Shown one piece after another: positions 50,548 through 59,030 of a DNA stretch of 64,000 bases (positions are counted from its first letter, which is position 1; each line of letters opens with the position of its first letter). The stretch comes from Bradyrhizobium symbiodeficiens. Lineage in GTDB: Bacteria; Pseudomonadota; Alphaproteobacteria; Rhizobiales; Xanthobacteraceae. The translations under genes and the position numbers were made by a program. The notes under the pieces are model-generated. The model did not search any database and was not told the origin of the DNA. It saw nothing but the letters and a program-made list of their open reading frames with translations. The DNA is taken from the NCBI RefSeq assembly GCF_002266465.3, contig NZ_CP029427.2:4466501-4530500 (forward strand), written 5' to 3'.

Positions 50548-51576
50548 GTAGTGATCCTCGAAGCGCTTGGCGAGCTCGTCGATGTTCTCCGGCGGCCAGC
50601 CCGGCACTTCCATGCCGAGATGCAGACCCATCTGGGCCAGCACTTCCTTGATCTCGTTCAGCGACTTGCGGCCGAAGTTCGGGGTGCGGAGCATTTCGGC
50701 TTCGCTCTTCTGGACGAGGTCGCCGATGTAGACGATGTTGTCGTTCTTCAAGCAATTGGCCGAGCGCACCGACAGTTCGAGCTCGTCCACCTTCTTGAGG
50801 AAGGCCGGGTTGAAGGCGAGGTCCGGGATGATCTCCTGGGCGACTTCCTTGCGCGGCTCTTCGAAGTTGACGAACACGTTGAGCTGATCCTGGAGGATGC
50901 GAGCGGCATAGGCCACCGAATCATCCGGCGTCAGCGCGCCGTTGGTCTCGATCGTCATGGTCAGCTTGTCGTAGTCGAGGATCTGACCCTCACGGGTGTT
51001 CTCGACCTTGTAGGAGACCTTGCGGACCGGCGAGTACAGGCTGTCGACCGGGATCAGGCCGATCGGCGCATCCTCGGGACGGTTGCGCTCGGCGGGCACG
51101 TAGCCCTTGCCGGTGGCCACCGTGAACTCCATGCGGATCTCGGCGCCCTCGTCGAGGGTGCAGATCTGCAGGTCCGGGTTGAGCACGACGACGTCGCCGA
51201 CGGTCTGGATGTCGCCTGCGGTGACGACGCCCGGGCCGGACTTCTTCACGACCATGCGCTTGGGGCCTTCGCCCTGCATCTTGATCGAGATGTCCTTGAT
51301 GTTGAGCACGATATCGGTGACGTCCTCACGAACGCCCGCGATCGAGGAGAACTCGTGCAGCACGCCGTCGATGTGCACCGACTGCACCGCTGCGCCCTGG
51401 AGCGAGGAGAGCAGGATGCGGCGCAGCGCGTTGCCGAGCGTCTGGCCGAAGCCGCGCTCGAGCGGCTCGGCGACGATGGTCGCAAAACGCGAGGGATCGC
51501 TGCCGGGCTGCACCTGGAGCTTGTTCGGTCGAATCAGTTCTTGCCAATTTTTCTGGATCGTCACTGTTTCACCCAT
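50545..51576 (-). CDS. rpoA: RNA polymerase subunit alpha
   Basis: A 343-residue alpha subunit. The N-terminal dimer domain has NWQELIRPNKLQVQPGSDPS and GTVLGNALRRILL-type TLGNALRRILLSSLQGAAVQ. The C-terminal domain has ELSVRSANCLKNDNIVYIGD and ...LGMEVPGWPPENIDELAKRF. Length is standard for alphaproteobacteria. The stop codon lies within a family F repeat. Between rpsK and rpoA a hairpin (51654-51678) may attenuate. Confidence 0.98.
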   Translation of the reverse strand: MGETVTIQKNWQELIRPNKLQVQPGSDPSRFATIVAEPLERGFGQTLGNALRRILLSSLQGAAVQSVHIDGVLHEFSSIAGVREDVTDIVLNIKDISIKMQGEGPKRMVVKKSGPGVVTAGDIQTVGDVVVLNPDLQICTLDEGAEIRMEFTVATGKGYVPAERNRPEDAPIGLIPVDSLYSPVRKVSYKVENTREGQILDYDKLTMTIETNGALTPDDSVAYAARILQDQLNVFVNFEEPRKEVAQEIIPDLAFNPAFLKKVDELELSVRSANCLKNDNIVYIGDLVQKSEAEMLRTPNFGRKSLNEIKEVLAQMGLHLGMEVPGWPPENIDELAKRFEDHY

Positions 51577-51653
51577 ACAGGCCAGTCATACTGCGATTGC
51601 AGATACTGGCGTTGGAGAAAGGCCGCAGATCATTCCCGCGGCTTTGCAAAAAA

Positions 51654-51678
51654 CAATCGCGGGCGCCGATGCGCCCGC
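51654..51678 (-). terminator. Hairpin between rpsK and rpoA, possible attenuator
   Basis: On the minus strand GCGGGCGC, ATCG, GCGCCCGC is followed by GATTGTTTTTTG, so the T run starts five bases after the stem. It lies 10 bases past the rpsK stop inside the alpha operon, where it could reduce or tune rpoA transcription. Confidence 0.5.
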
Positions 51679-51687
51679 AATTTCGTA

Positions 51688-52077
51688 TCAAACGCGCCGA
51701 CGCTTGCGGGGACGGCAACCGTTGTGCGGGATCGTGGTCACGTCACGGATCGAGGTGACGGTGAAGCCTGCGGCCTGAAGCGCGCGGAGCGCCGATTCGC
51801 GGCCCGAACCGGGACCTGCGACTTCGACTTCCAGCGTGCGCATGCCGTGTTCCTGCGCCTTCTTGGACACGTCTTCGGCGGCAACCTGCGCGGCGTACGG
51901 GGTCGACTTGCGCGAGCCCTTGAAGCCCATCGTGCCGGCGGAAGACCAGGCAATCGTGTTGCCCTGCGCGTCGGTGATGGTGATGGTCGTGTTGTTGAAC
52001 GACGAGTTCACGTGCGCGACGCCGGAGGCGATGTTCTTGCGCTCACGACGACGAACGCGGGTGGCTTCCTTGCCCAT
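51688..52077 (-). CDS. rpsK: 30S ribosomal protein S11
   Basis: A 129-residue S11: MGKEATRVRRRERKNIASGV, HVNSSFNNTTITITDAQGNT and the C-terminal SIRDVTTIPHNGCRPRKRRRV. All standard. It sits between rpsM and rpoA, the usual alpha-operon order (rpsD is absent here, as in most alphaproteobacteria). Confidence 0.97.
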   Translation of the reverse strand: MGKEATRVRRRERKNIASGVAHVNSSFNNTTITITDAQGNTIAWSSAGTMGFKGSRKSTPYAAQVAAEDVSKKAQEHGMRTLEVEVAGPGSGRESALRALQAAGFTVTSIRDVTTIPHNGCRPRKRRRV

Positions 52078-52200
52078 AGAGTACCTTTCCTGAAGATCTC
52101 AAACGCCGCCGTAGTGCCAGCGGCTACACCTGTGGAACGAAATGCGTGCGGCGAACGGGTCGCCCCTGTTCGCCACACGCTGCGATTTGGATTCGAAAAC

Positions 52201-52569
52201 TTACTTCTTCTTGCCGGCGATGGCCTTGGCCGGACCCTTGCGCGTGCGCGCATTGGTGTGGGTACGCTGGCCGCGCACCGGCAGGCCGCGACGATGACGC
52301 AGGCCGCGATAGCAGCCGAGGTCCATCAGACGCTTGATGTTGATGCCGACCTCACGACGCAGGTCGCCCTCGACGAGATAGTCGCGGTCGATCACTTCGC
52401 GGATCTGGAGCACTTCGGCATCGCTCAGCTGATTGACGCGACGATCCTCGGGGATCTTCACCTTTTCGAGAATCTCGCCAGCGATCTTCTGGCCGATGCC
52501 ATGGATGTACTGGAGCGCGATCAGCACGCGCTTGTTGGTCGGGATGTTCACGCCGGCAATACGGGCCAC
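52201..52569 (-). CDS. rpsM: 30S ribosomal protein S13
   Basis: A 122-residue S13: MARIAGVNIPTNKRVLIALQ, YIHGIGQKIAGEILEKVKIP and the basic end RGQRTHTNARTRKGPAKA. It begins the alpha part of the superoperon, 187 bases after adk. Confidence 0.97.
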   Translation of the reverse strand: MARIAGVNIPTNKRVLIALQYIHGIGQKIAGEILEKVKIPEDRRVNQLSDAEVLQIREVIDRDYLVEGDLRREVGINIKRLMDLGCYRGLRHRRGLPVRGQRTHTNARTRKGPAKAIAGKKK

Positions 52570-52756
52570 GGCCTTCTCTCCTGTTACCGATCCCTCGTCA
52601 GGAACCGGTCTTTAAGTGCTTGGTTTCTCGGGCAGGTGTTCACAAACGCGAACACGACGCCCACCCCCGGTCTTCCTGGGGCCCGGCATCGTTTGAAACT
52701 ATCCGACTTGGATGCGGGGCTTATTAGGGGATTCCAGGGGCTTTCGTCAACCGCTG

Positions 52757-53659
52757 CTAGCGTTTGGCTCGCCTTTTCGTGACCTTTTTTGCGGCCTTCT
52801 TGGCACCCTTTTTGACAGCCTTCCTGGCGGTCTTTGGGGACGCCTTTTTCGCGGCTTTCTTGACGGTCTTCCCGGCGGCCTTCTTGCCGGCCTTCTTGGC
52901 CGCCTTCTTGGGGCCCCTCACCGTCGCCTTGGCGGCCTTTTTAGCCGATTTGGCGGGCTTTTTGGTCGTTTTGGCTGCTTTCCCAGCCTTCTTGCTCGCC
53001 TTCTTGCTGGCCTTGGCCTTCTTGGCCGGGCCAGCCTTGGCTACGCTTTTGGCGTTGGTCCTGGCTTCGAATGCCCCCAGCGCCAGGAGCTGTCGATGGA
53101 TGGCGCGGGTGACCTCGTCGATGGCCATCATACCGTCGATGGTCGAGAGCTTGCGCCGCTCGGAATAGTAGTGAATCAGCGGTTCCGTCTGGTTGCGGTA
53201 GTTGGCTAACCGCTTGGTCAGGACCTCCGGGGTGTCGTCGAGTCGGACCTCCTCCCCGCGCTCACGCATCTGGGCGACGCGGGTCTCGACACGGTGCAGC
53301 AGCGCGCTCTCGTTGACGCGGAGCTCGATCACGGCGTCGAGCTTGAGGTGCTTGTGCTTGAGCAGATCGTCCAGCGCCTCGGCCTGAGGCACCGTGCGCG
53401 GGAAACCGTCGAGGATGAAGCCGTTGCGGGCGTCCGGCTGATCGATCCGATCGGAGATGATTCCGACCACGACCTCGTCGGGCACGAGAGCACCGCTGGC
53501 CATGATCTCCTTGGCCTTCAGCCCGACCGGCGTTCCGGCCGCCACGGCCGCACGCAGCATCTCGCCGGTCGAGAGCTGGACGATGCCATAGCGCTCGACC
53601 AGCAGCTGCGCCTGGGTCCCCTTGCCCGACCCCGGCGGTCCAAGAAGTATAATTCTCAT
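52757..53659 (-). CDS. adk: Adenylate kinase with long histone H1-like tail
   Basis: A 300-residue protein. Residues 1-196 are a short-LID adenylate kinase: P-loop GPPGSGKGTQAQ (8-19), AMP site QLSTGEMLRAAV, FILDGFPRTVPQAEAL and DDTPEVLTKRLANYRNQT. It converts AMP + ATP to 2 ADP. Residues ~197-300 are almost only Lys, Ala, Thr, Gly and Pro (KKASKKAGKAAK, KKAAKKAGKKAAGK-type repeats), like histone H1/AlgP C-domains, and would bind nucleic acid or ribosomes. The usual enzyme ends near 217. It lies between secY and rpsM as in most bacteria. I use the ATG at 53659, where the fold begins. Whether the tail is kept or cleaved is unknown. Confidence 0.95.
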   Translation of the reverse strand: MRIILLGPPGSGKGTQAQLLVERYGIVQLSTGEMLRAAVAAGTPVGLKAKEIMASGALVPDEVVVGIISDRIDQPDARNGFILDGFPRTVPQAEALDDLLKHKHLKLDAVIELRVNESALLHRVETRVAQMRERGEEVRLDDTPEVLTKRLANYRNQTEPLIHYYSERRKLSTIDGMMAIDEVTRAIHRQLLALGAFEARTNAKSVAKAGPAKKAKASKKASKKAGKAAKTTKKPAKSAKKAAKATVRGPKKAAKKAGKKAAGKTVKKAAKKASPKTARKAVKKGAKKAAKKVTKRRAKR

Positions 53660-53870
53660 CGCGTATGCCCCCCCGGATTGGTGAGCGATACGTCGCGCAC
53701 CCGTGTTTGAAGTCCAAGAACAGTGCAAACCATAATCGGCGCTGCACCGCTACCCATATCATAGGGGAGCGGACGGGCAGACGCCAAGAAGGGCTTTGAA
53801 ATCAGTGATTGCGTCGCAGTGCGGGGTGCTCTGCCAATGCGATCGAAGGTCCGTGCTGCGCTTGGCGCAA

Positions 53871-53918
53871 GCCGCGCACCGTCGGTGCGCGGCGAATCGG
53901 CGGCGCAGACGCGCCGCC
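53871..53918 (-). other. Tandem GC hairpins between secY and adk
   Basis: Two stems stand side by side: GCCGCGCACC/GGTGCGCGGC with a GTC loop (53871-53893) and GGCGGCGC/GCGCCGCC with a four-base loop (53899-53918). No T run follows. They lie just past the secY stop in a ~270-base gene-free gap inside the operon and may be RNA processing or attenuation sites. Confidence 0.5.
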
Positions 53919-53929
53919 TCGATAGGCCT

Positions 53930-55261
53930 CTAGCGGCGGCGCCCGCGCAGCTTCGACTTGCGGATCAGGCCTTCATACTGATGCGCCAGCAGATAGCCCT
54001 GCACCTGCGCCACCGTGTCCATGGTGACGCTGACCACGATCAGCAGCGAGGTGCCGCCGAAGTAGAACGGCACCGAAGCATAGGAGATCAGGATTTCCGG
54101 GATCAAGCAGACGATCGCCAGATAGACCGCACCGAGCACGGTGATGCGCGACAGCACGTAGTCGATATATTCCGCGGTGCGTTCGCCGGGACGGATGCCC
54201 GGAATGAAGCCGCCGTGCTTCTTCAGATTGTCCGCGGTCTCGGTCGGGTTGAACACGATCGCGGTGTAGAAGAAGGCGAAGAACACGATCAGCGCCAGAT
54301 ACATGATCAGGAACAGCGGACGGCCGTGGCCGAGCTGGGTGGTGATCCACTGGAACCATTCCGGCCCGCTTCCCGCGTTGAAGTTCGCCACCGTGGTCGG
54401 CAGCAAGAGCAGCGAGGACGCGAAGATCGGCGGGATCACGCCGGAGGTATTGAGCTTGAGCGGCAGATGCGAGGACTGGCCCTCGAACATCTTGTTGCCG
54501 ACCTGGCGCTTCGGATACTGGATCAGGAGGCGGCGCTGCGCGCGCTCCATGAACACGATGAAGGCGATCACGGCGACCGCCATGATGATGACGACCAGGA
54601 TCAGGCCGGTCGACATCGCGCCCTGACGACCGAGCTCGAGCATGTTGGCGAGCGCGGCGGGCAGCTCGGCGACGATGCCGGACAGAATGATCAGCGAGAT
54701 GCCGTTGCCGATGCCGCGCGAGGTGATCTGCTCGCCCAGCCACATCAGGAACATGGTGCCGCCGGTCAGCGTGATCGCAGTGGACAGACGGAAGAACAGG
54801 CCGGGGTCGCTGACGACGTTGCCGGCGCCCTCGAGGCCCACCGCGATTCCGTAGGACTGGAACGCGGCCAGGATCACGGTGAGATAGCGGGTGTACTGGT
54901 TCAGCAGCTTGCGGCCGGACTCGCCTTCCTTCTTCAGCGCCTCGAGTTGCGGCGAGACGGTGGTGAGGAGCTGGATGATGATCGAGGCCGAGATATACGG
55001 CATGATGTTCAGCGCGAAGATCGCCATGCGGTGGATGCCGCCGCCGGCGAACATGTTGAACATGCCGAGGATGCCGCCCGCCTGGGAGCGGAACACCTGC
55101 TCCCAGATATTGGGGTCGATGCCGGGGAGCGGGATGTAGGTCCCGAGCCGATAAACGAGCAACGCACCCAGGGTGAACCAGATGCGCTTCTTCAGTTCGT
55201 CAGCCTTGGCGAACGCACCGAAATTGAGATTGGCTGCCAGTTGTTCCGCTGCAGAGGCCAT
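53930..55261 (-). CDS. secY: Preprotein translocase subunit SecY
   Basis: A 443-residue channel subunit with ten helices. It begins MASAAEQLAANLNFGAFAKA, and includes FMLWLGEQITSRGIGNGISL (helix 4-5 region) and the C-terminal ALIVFFAFFYTAIVFNP and GGTSLLIVVSVTMDTVAQVQ. Length and order match the family. It is 150 bases after rplO across a hairpin (55377-55398). Confidence 0.98.
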   Translation of the reverse strand: MASAAEQLAANLNFGAFAKADELKKRIWFTLGALLVYRLGTYIPLPGIDPNIWEQVFRSQAGGILGMFNMFAGGGIHRMAIFALNIMPYISASIIIQLLTTVSPQLEALKKEGESGRKLLNQYTRYLTVILAAFQSYGIAVGLEGAGNVVSDPGLFFRLSTAITLTGGTMFLMWLGEQITSRGIGNGISLIILSGIVAELPAALANMLELGRQGAMSTGLILVVIIMAVAVIAFIVFMERAQRRLLIQYPKRQVGNKMFEGQSSHLPLKLNTSGVIPPIFASSLLLLPTTVANFNAGSGPEWFQWITTQLGHGRPLFLIMYLALIVFFAFFYTAIVFNPTETADNLKKHGGFIPGIRPGERTAEYIDYVLSRITVLGAVYLAIVCLIPEILISYASVPFYFGGTSLLIVVSVTMDTVAQVQGYLLAHQYEGLIRKSKLRGRRR

Positions 55262-55376
55262 CTTGGACTTTCTCCCGCCGCCTATTGCGCCGTCATGCCC
55301 GCGGCCGGGCTACATTATACCGGACACCGGACATTATCTGGGGCTCGGCTTCGATAAGTCCACGTCCTTCATGCGT

Positions 55377-55398
55377 AAAGGCCCGCGAGCCGCGGGCC
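55377..55398 (-). terminator. Hairpin between rplO and secY, possible attenuator
   Basis: GGCCCGCG and CGCGGGCC pair around a three-base loop and the minus-strand hairpin is followed by TTTACGC. It lies 13 bases past the rplO stop. The short T run suggests partial termination that lowers secY and adk relative to the ribosomal genes. Confidence 0.45.
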
Positions 55399-55411
55399 AA
55401 TGACGCAGTTG

Positions 55412-55897
55412 TTACGCCGCCTCGCCTTCTTCCTTGGCAGGGGCGAGGATCTTCACCGAGCCGCCGGCTTTCTCGACCGCGGCGATCGCGGTCTTGGTGG
55501 CGCCGTGGACTTCGATGTTGAGCTTGGACTTGAGCTCGCCGCGGCCGAGCAGCCGCAGGCCACCCTTGGGCCGGCGCAGAACGCCACCCTTCACCAGGGA
55601 CTCGATGGTCACGACGCTGCCGGCGTCGATCTTCTTGGCATCGACCGCTTCCTGGAGCCGGTCGAGATTGATCTCGGCGAACTCGACGCGGAAGATGTTG
55701 TTGAAGCCGCGCTTGGGCAGACGGCGATGCAACGGCATCTGGCCGCCTTCGAAACCCTTGATGCGCACGCCCGAACGCGCGGTCTGGCCCTTGCCGCCGC
55801 GGCCGGACTGCTTACCCTTGCCCGAACCAATGCCACGGCCGACGCGCATACGCTTCTTGCGCGAGCCGGCGTTGTCGGCGATATCGCTGAGCTTCAT
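55412..55897 (-). CDS. rplO: 50S ribosomal protein L15
   Basis: A 161-residue L15: MKLSDIADNAGSRKKRMRVG, the Gly-rich GRGIGSGKGKQSGRGGKGQT and ...GVRIKGFEGGQMPLHRRLPK. A 15-residue Ala-rich end is common in this group. It lies 15 bases after rpmD. Confidence 0.97.
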   Translation of the reverse strand: MKLSDIADNAGSRKKRMRVGRGIGSGKGKQSGRGGKGQTARSGVRIKGFEGGQMPLHRRLPKRGFNNIFRVEFAEINLDRLQEAVDAKKIDAGSVVTIESLVKGGVLRRPKGGLRLLGRGELKSKLNIEVHGATKTAIAAVEKAGGSVKILAPAKEEGEAA

Positions 55898-55912
55898 CGC
55901 CCTTCTCCTTGT

Positions 55913-56119
55913 TTACTTCTCGTCGACGATGCGAACGAGATGATGAACCTTCTCGATCATGCCACGGACTGCCGGGGTGTCCTGCAGTTCGCTGGTGCGA
56001 CCGATCTTGTTGAGCTTGAGCCCGATCAGCGTCGAACGCTGCGAGTGATGGCGGCGGATCGCGCTGCCGGTCTGCTCGAGCTTGATCGTCTTGCTGGACT
56101 TAGCTGCGTCCTTGGCCAT
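55913..56119 (-). CDS. rpmD: 50S ribosomal protein L30
   Basis: A 68-residue L30: TIKLEQTGSAIRRHHSQRST and LKLNKIGRTSELQDTPAVRG. The N-terminal ten residues are a small extension. It is 23 bases after rpsE. Confidence 0.96.
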   Translation of the reverse strand: MAKDAAKSSKTIKLEQTGSAIRRHHSQRSTLIGLKLNKIGRTSELQDTPAVRGMIEKVHHLVRIVDEK

Positions 56120-56142
56120 GAGAATCTACTCCAGAGCTTCCG

Positions 56143-56739
56143 TTAGTCGGCAGCCGCCTCGGCATCGCCACCGATCCGGCGCGACTGCAGAGTGGACACC
56201 TTGATGTTGCGGCGGGCTGCGACCGAACGCGGCGAATCCTGATGCTTCAGCGCGTCGAAGGTCGCGCGAACCATGTTGTAGGGGTTCGACGAGCCGATCG
56301 ACTTGGCTACCACGTCCTGGACGCCGAGCGTCTCGAACACGGCGCGCATCGGGCCGCCGGCGATGATGCCGGTACCGGCCGGAGCCGCGCGCAGGTAGAC
56401 ACGGCCAGCGCCATGACGGCCGGCGATGTCGTGATGCAGCGTACGGCCCTCGCGCAGCGACACGCGGGTCAGGTTGCGCTTGGCGGACTCGGTGGCCTTG
56501 CGGATCGCTTCCGGCACTTCGCGCGCCTTGCCGTGACCGAAGCCGGCGCGGCCCTTCTGGTCGCCGATCACGACCAGCGCTGCGAAACCGAAGCGCTTGC
56601 CGCCCTTGACGACCTTGGCAACGCGGTTGATGTGGACGAGCTTGTCGACGAACTCGCTGTCGCGCTCCTCGCGCTCCCTGCGTTCACGTCCGCCGCCGCC
56701 GCGTTGATCGCGTCCACCACGTTGTTCGCGTTCTGCCAT
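56143..56739 (-). CDS. rpsE: 30S ribosomal protein S5
   Basis: A 198-residue S5 with a Gly/Arg/Glu-rich N-terminal extension (REQRGGRDQRGGGGRERREREE, about residues 4-25, longer than in E. coli). The core follows: FVDKLVHINRVAKVVKGGKR and GFGHGKAREVPEAIRKATES. The GRMRAVFETLG-type KSIGSSNPYNMVRATFDAL end is standard. It starts 45 bases after rplR. Confidence 0.96.
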   Translation of the reverse strand: MAEREQRGGRDQRGGGGRERREREERDSEFVDKLVHINRVAKVVKGGKRFGFAALVVIGDQKGRAGFGHGKAREVPEAIRKATESAKRNLTRVSLREGRTLHHDIAGRHGAGRVYLRAAPAGTGIIAGGPMRAVFETLGVQDVVAKSIGSSNPYNMVRATFDALKHQDSPRSVAARRNIKVSTLQSRRIGGDAEAAAD

Positions 56740-56783
56740 TTTTCCAATCCTTCAGAGGCTTGCGCCCCAATCCTCAAATTCTG

Positions 56784-57146
56784 TTAGAAGCTCAGCCCGC
56801 TCTCACGCGCTGCATCGGCCAGAGCCTTGACGCGCCCGTGATAGAGGTAGCTGCCGCGATCGAACACGACTTCCTTGACGCCCTTCTCGGCGGCGCGCTC
56901 GGCCAGCAGCTTGCCGACCGCCTTCGCCGCATCGATGTCGGCGCCGGTCTTGCCGCCGTCGCGCATCGACTTCTCGAGCGACGAGGCAGAGGCCAGCGTC
57001 TCGCCCTTCAGGTCGTCGATGACCTGGGCGTAGATGTGCTTGGACGAGCGGAACACCGACAGGCGCGGACGGCCGCCACCGGAGCGGCGCAGCTTCAGCC
57101 GTACACTGCGCTTGCGCCGGGCATTCGTAACCTTGGCTTTCGACAT
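56784..57146 (-). CDS. rplR: 50S ribosomal protein L18
   Basis: A 120-residue L18: RKRSVRLKLRRSGGGRPRLS, VFRSSKHIYAQVIDDLKGET and VFDRGSYLYHGRVKALADAA near the end. It binds 5S rRNA. Standard length, 12 bases after rplF. Confidence 0.97.
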   Translation of the reverse strand: MSKAKVTNARRKRSVRLKLRRSGGGRPRLSVFRSSKHIYAQVIDDLKGETLASASSLEKSMRDGGKTGADIDAAKAVGKLLAERAAEKGVKEVVFDRGSYLYHGRVKALADAARESGLSF

Positions 57147-57157
57147 GACCGGCTCCG

Positions 57158-57691
57158 TTACTTCTTCTTGCCTTCCTTGCGGAAGATGAATTCGCCAACA
57201 TACTTCACGCCCTTGCCCTTGTAGGGCTCCGGCGGACGATACGAGCGAATCTCGGCGGCGACCTGGCCGACGCGCTGGATGTCGCTGCCGGTCACCGTGA
57301 TCTCGGTCGGCTTCGGCACCGTGATCGTGATCCCCTCCGGGATCGTATAGACCACGTCGTGGCTGTAGCCGAGCGCGAGCTGCAGGTTCTTGCCCTGCAT
57401 CGCGGCGCGGTAACCGACGCCGGTGATCTCGAGCTTCTTCTCGAAGCCCTTGGTGACGCCTTCGACCAGATTCGCGACCTGGGCGCGAGCGGTGCCGTAC
57501 AGCGCCCGCGCGCGATTGGTCTCGACCCGCGGGTTCACCTTCACCTGGCCGTCCTCGAGCTTCACCTCGACGTCGTCATGAACGACGAACTGAAGCTGGC
57601 CCTTCGGGCCCTTCATCTTGACGGTCTGCCCATCGACGGTCGCGGTAACACCCGACGGAACCGGCACAGGCCTTTTGCCAACACGTGACAT
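57158..57691 (-). CDS. rplF: 50S ribosomal protein L6
   Basis: A 177-residue L6: MSRVGKRPVPVPSGVTATVD, KGPKGQLQFVVHDDVEVKLE and the C-terminal RSYRPPEPYKGKGVKYVGEF. Standard length. Confidence 0.97.
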   Translation of the reverse strand: MSRVGKRPVPVPSGVTATVDGQTVKMKGPKGQLQFVVHDDVEVKLEDGQVKVNPRVETNRARALYGTARAQVANLVEGVTKGFEKKLEITGVGYRAAMQGKNLQLALGYSHDVVYTIPEGITITVPKPTEITVTGSDIQRVGQVAAEIRSYRPPEPYKGKGVKYVGEFIFRKEGKKK

Positions 57692-57707
57692 GGATCAAAA
57701 ATCCTTC

Positions 57708-58106
57708 TCAGAACACCGTGAAGAGGACTTCACCGCCCACATTCGCTTCGCGCGCGCTGTGGTCGGCCATGATCCCCTTCGGCGTCGACAACACCGAAAT
57801 GCCGAGCCCATTGTTGACCCGCGGCAGGTTCTTCACCGAGGCGTAAACGCGACGCCCGGGCTTGGAAACACGTTCGATCTCGCGGATGACGGGCTCGCCG
57901 TCGAAATACTTCAGCTCGATCTCGATCTCGCTGCGGCCCGAGGAATGCTCGAGCGTGGCGTAACCGCGGATGTAGCCCTCGCTCTTGAGGACCTCGAGCA
58001 CGTTCTCGCGCATCCTCGAGCCAGGCGTCGAGACCTTGGACTTGGAGCGCATCTGCGCGTTGCGGATGCGGGTGATCAGATCGCTGATTGGATCGTGCGT
58101 AGACAT
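57708..58106 (-). CDS. rpsH: 30S ribosomal protein S8
   Basis: A 132-residue S8: DPISDLITRIRNAQMRSKSK, REIERVSKPGRRVYASVKNL and VLSTPKGIMADHSAREANVG with the final GGEVLFTVF. Standard length. It represses the spc operon in other bacteria. Confidence 0.97.
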   Translation of the reverse strand: MSTHDPISDLITRIRNAQMRSKSKVSTPGSRMRENVLEVLKSEGYIRGYATLEHSSGRSEIEIELKYFDGEPVIREIERVSKPGRRVYASVKNLPRVNNGLGISVLSTPKGIMADHSAREANVGGEVLFTVF

Positions 58107-58120
58107 CTAAACGACCCTCC

Positions 58121-58426
58121 TTACCAGCTGGACTTCACGAGGCCCGGGACCATGCCCTTGGAGCCAAGTTCGCGCATCGCGATGCGGGACAGTTTGGTCT
58201 TGCGGTAGTTCGAACGCGAACGGCCCGACAGCTCGCAACGCAGGCGGATGCGGGTCGCCGACGAGTTGCGCGGCATTTCCGCAAGCTTCAGGGTCGCGGC
58301 GAACCGCTCCTCCATCGGCAGCGTCTTGTCGGCGATGATCGCCTTCAAACGCTCGCGCTTCGGGGCGGCGTTCTTCGTCATCCGCTTGCGCCGGTTGTTC
58401 TTCTCGATTGAACTCTTCTTTGCCAT
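58121..58426 (-). CDS. rpsN: 30S ribosomal protein S14
   Basis: A 101-residue S14 of the zinc-free long type: MAKKSSIEKNNRRKRMTKNA at the start, no CxxC, and NSSATRIRLRCELSGRSRSN in the RNA-binding part. Standard for alphaproteobacteria. It follows rplE with a 46-base gap. Confidence 0.97.
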   Translation of the reverse strand: MAKKSSIEKNNRRKRMTKNAAPKRERLKAIIADKTLPMEERFAATLKLAEMPRNSSATRIRLRCELSGRSRSNYRKTKLSRIAMRELGSKGMVPGLVKSSW

Positions 58427-58472
58427 GCTTGGCTCCTGGGTATCCGCGTTTGAGAGGCTTTAGGTCAGCGTC

Positions 58473-59030
58473 TCACTGCCGGAACGGGAAATTGAAAGCG
58501 GTCAACAAGGCCCTCGCCTCGTCGTCGGTCTTGGCCGTGGTGCAGACAGTGATGTCCATACCGCGGGCTTCCGTGACCTTGTCGAAGTCGATCTCGGGGA
58601 AAATGATGTGCTCCTTGATGCCGAGCGAATAATTGCCGCGGCCGTCGAAGCTCTTCGGGTTCAGGCCGCGGAAGTCGCGGACGCGCGGCAGCGCGACCGT
58701 CACCAGGCGATCAATGAACTCGTACATGCGGGCCTTGCGCAGCGTGACCTTGCAGCCGATCGGCTGGTTTTCACGCAGCTTGAAGGTCGCGATCGCGATA
58801 CGCGAGTAGGTCACGATGGCCTTCTGGCCTGCGATCTGGGTCAGCTCGCTGGCGGCGGTCTCGGCCTTCTTGCGGTCGTTGACGGAATCGCCGACGCCCA
58901 TGTTCAGCACGACCTTGTCCAGGCGCGGAACCTGCATCACGTTCTCATAACCGAACTTCTCGGTCATTTCCGTGCGGATCTTCGCATCGTATTCCGCGCG
59001 CAGGCGCGGGGTGTAAGCGGCCTCAGCCAT
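58473..59030 (-). CDS. rplE: 50S ribosomal protein L5
   Basis: A 185-residue L5: YTPRLRAEYDAKIRTEMTEK, VPRLDKVVLNMGVGDSVNDR and RVRDFRGLNPKSFDGRGNYS. It starts at the ATG at 59030, which overlaps the rplX stop by eight bases, so translation is coupled. A longer frame upstream is only the rplX region in another reading. Confidence 0.97.
   Translation of the reverse strand: MAEAAYTPRLRAEYDAKIRTEMTEKFGYENVMQVPRLDKVVLNMGVGDSVNDRKKAETAASELTQIAGQKAIVTYSRIAIATFKLRENQPIGCKVTLRKARMYEFIDRLVTVALPRVRDFRGLNPKSFDGRGNYSLGIKEHIIFPEIDFDKVTEARGMDITVCTTAKTDDEARALLTAFNFPFRQ

Noticed and set aside
50551..52782. A 743-codon plus-strand frame spanning rpoA, rpsK and rpsM
   Set aside because: It crosses three ribosomal-operon genes and the gaps between them on the opposite strand. 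Purely a GC-composition effect.
52757..53069. Low-complexity stretch as a non-coding satellite repeat
   Set aside because: It stays open in the adk frame to a stop codon, uses Lys and Ala codons throughout and keeps third-position GC bias, so it is coding.
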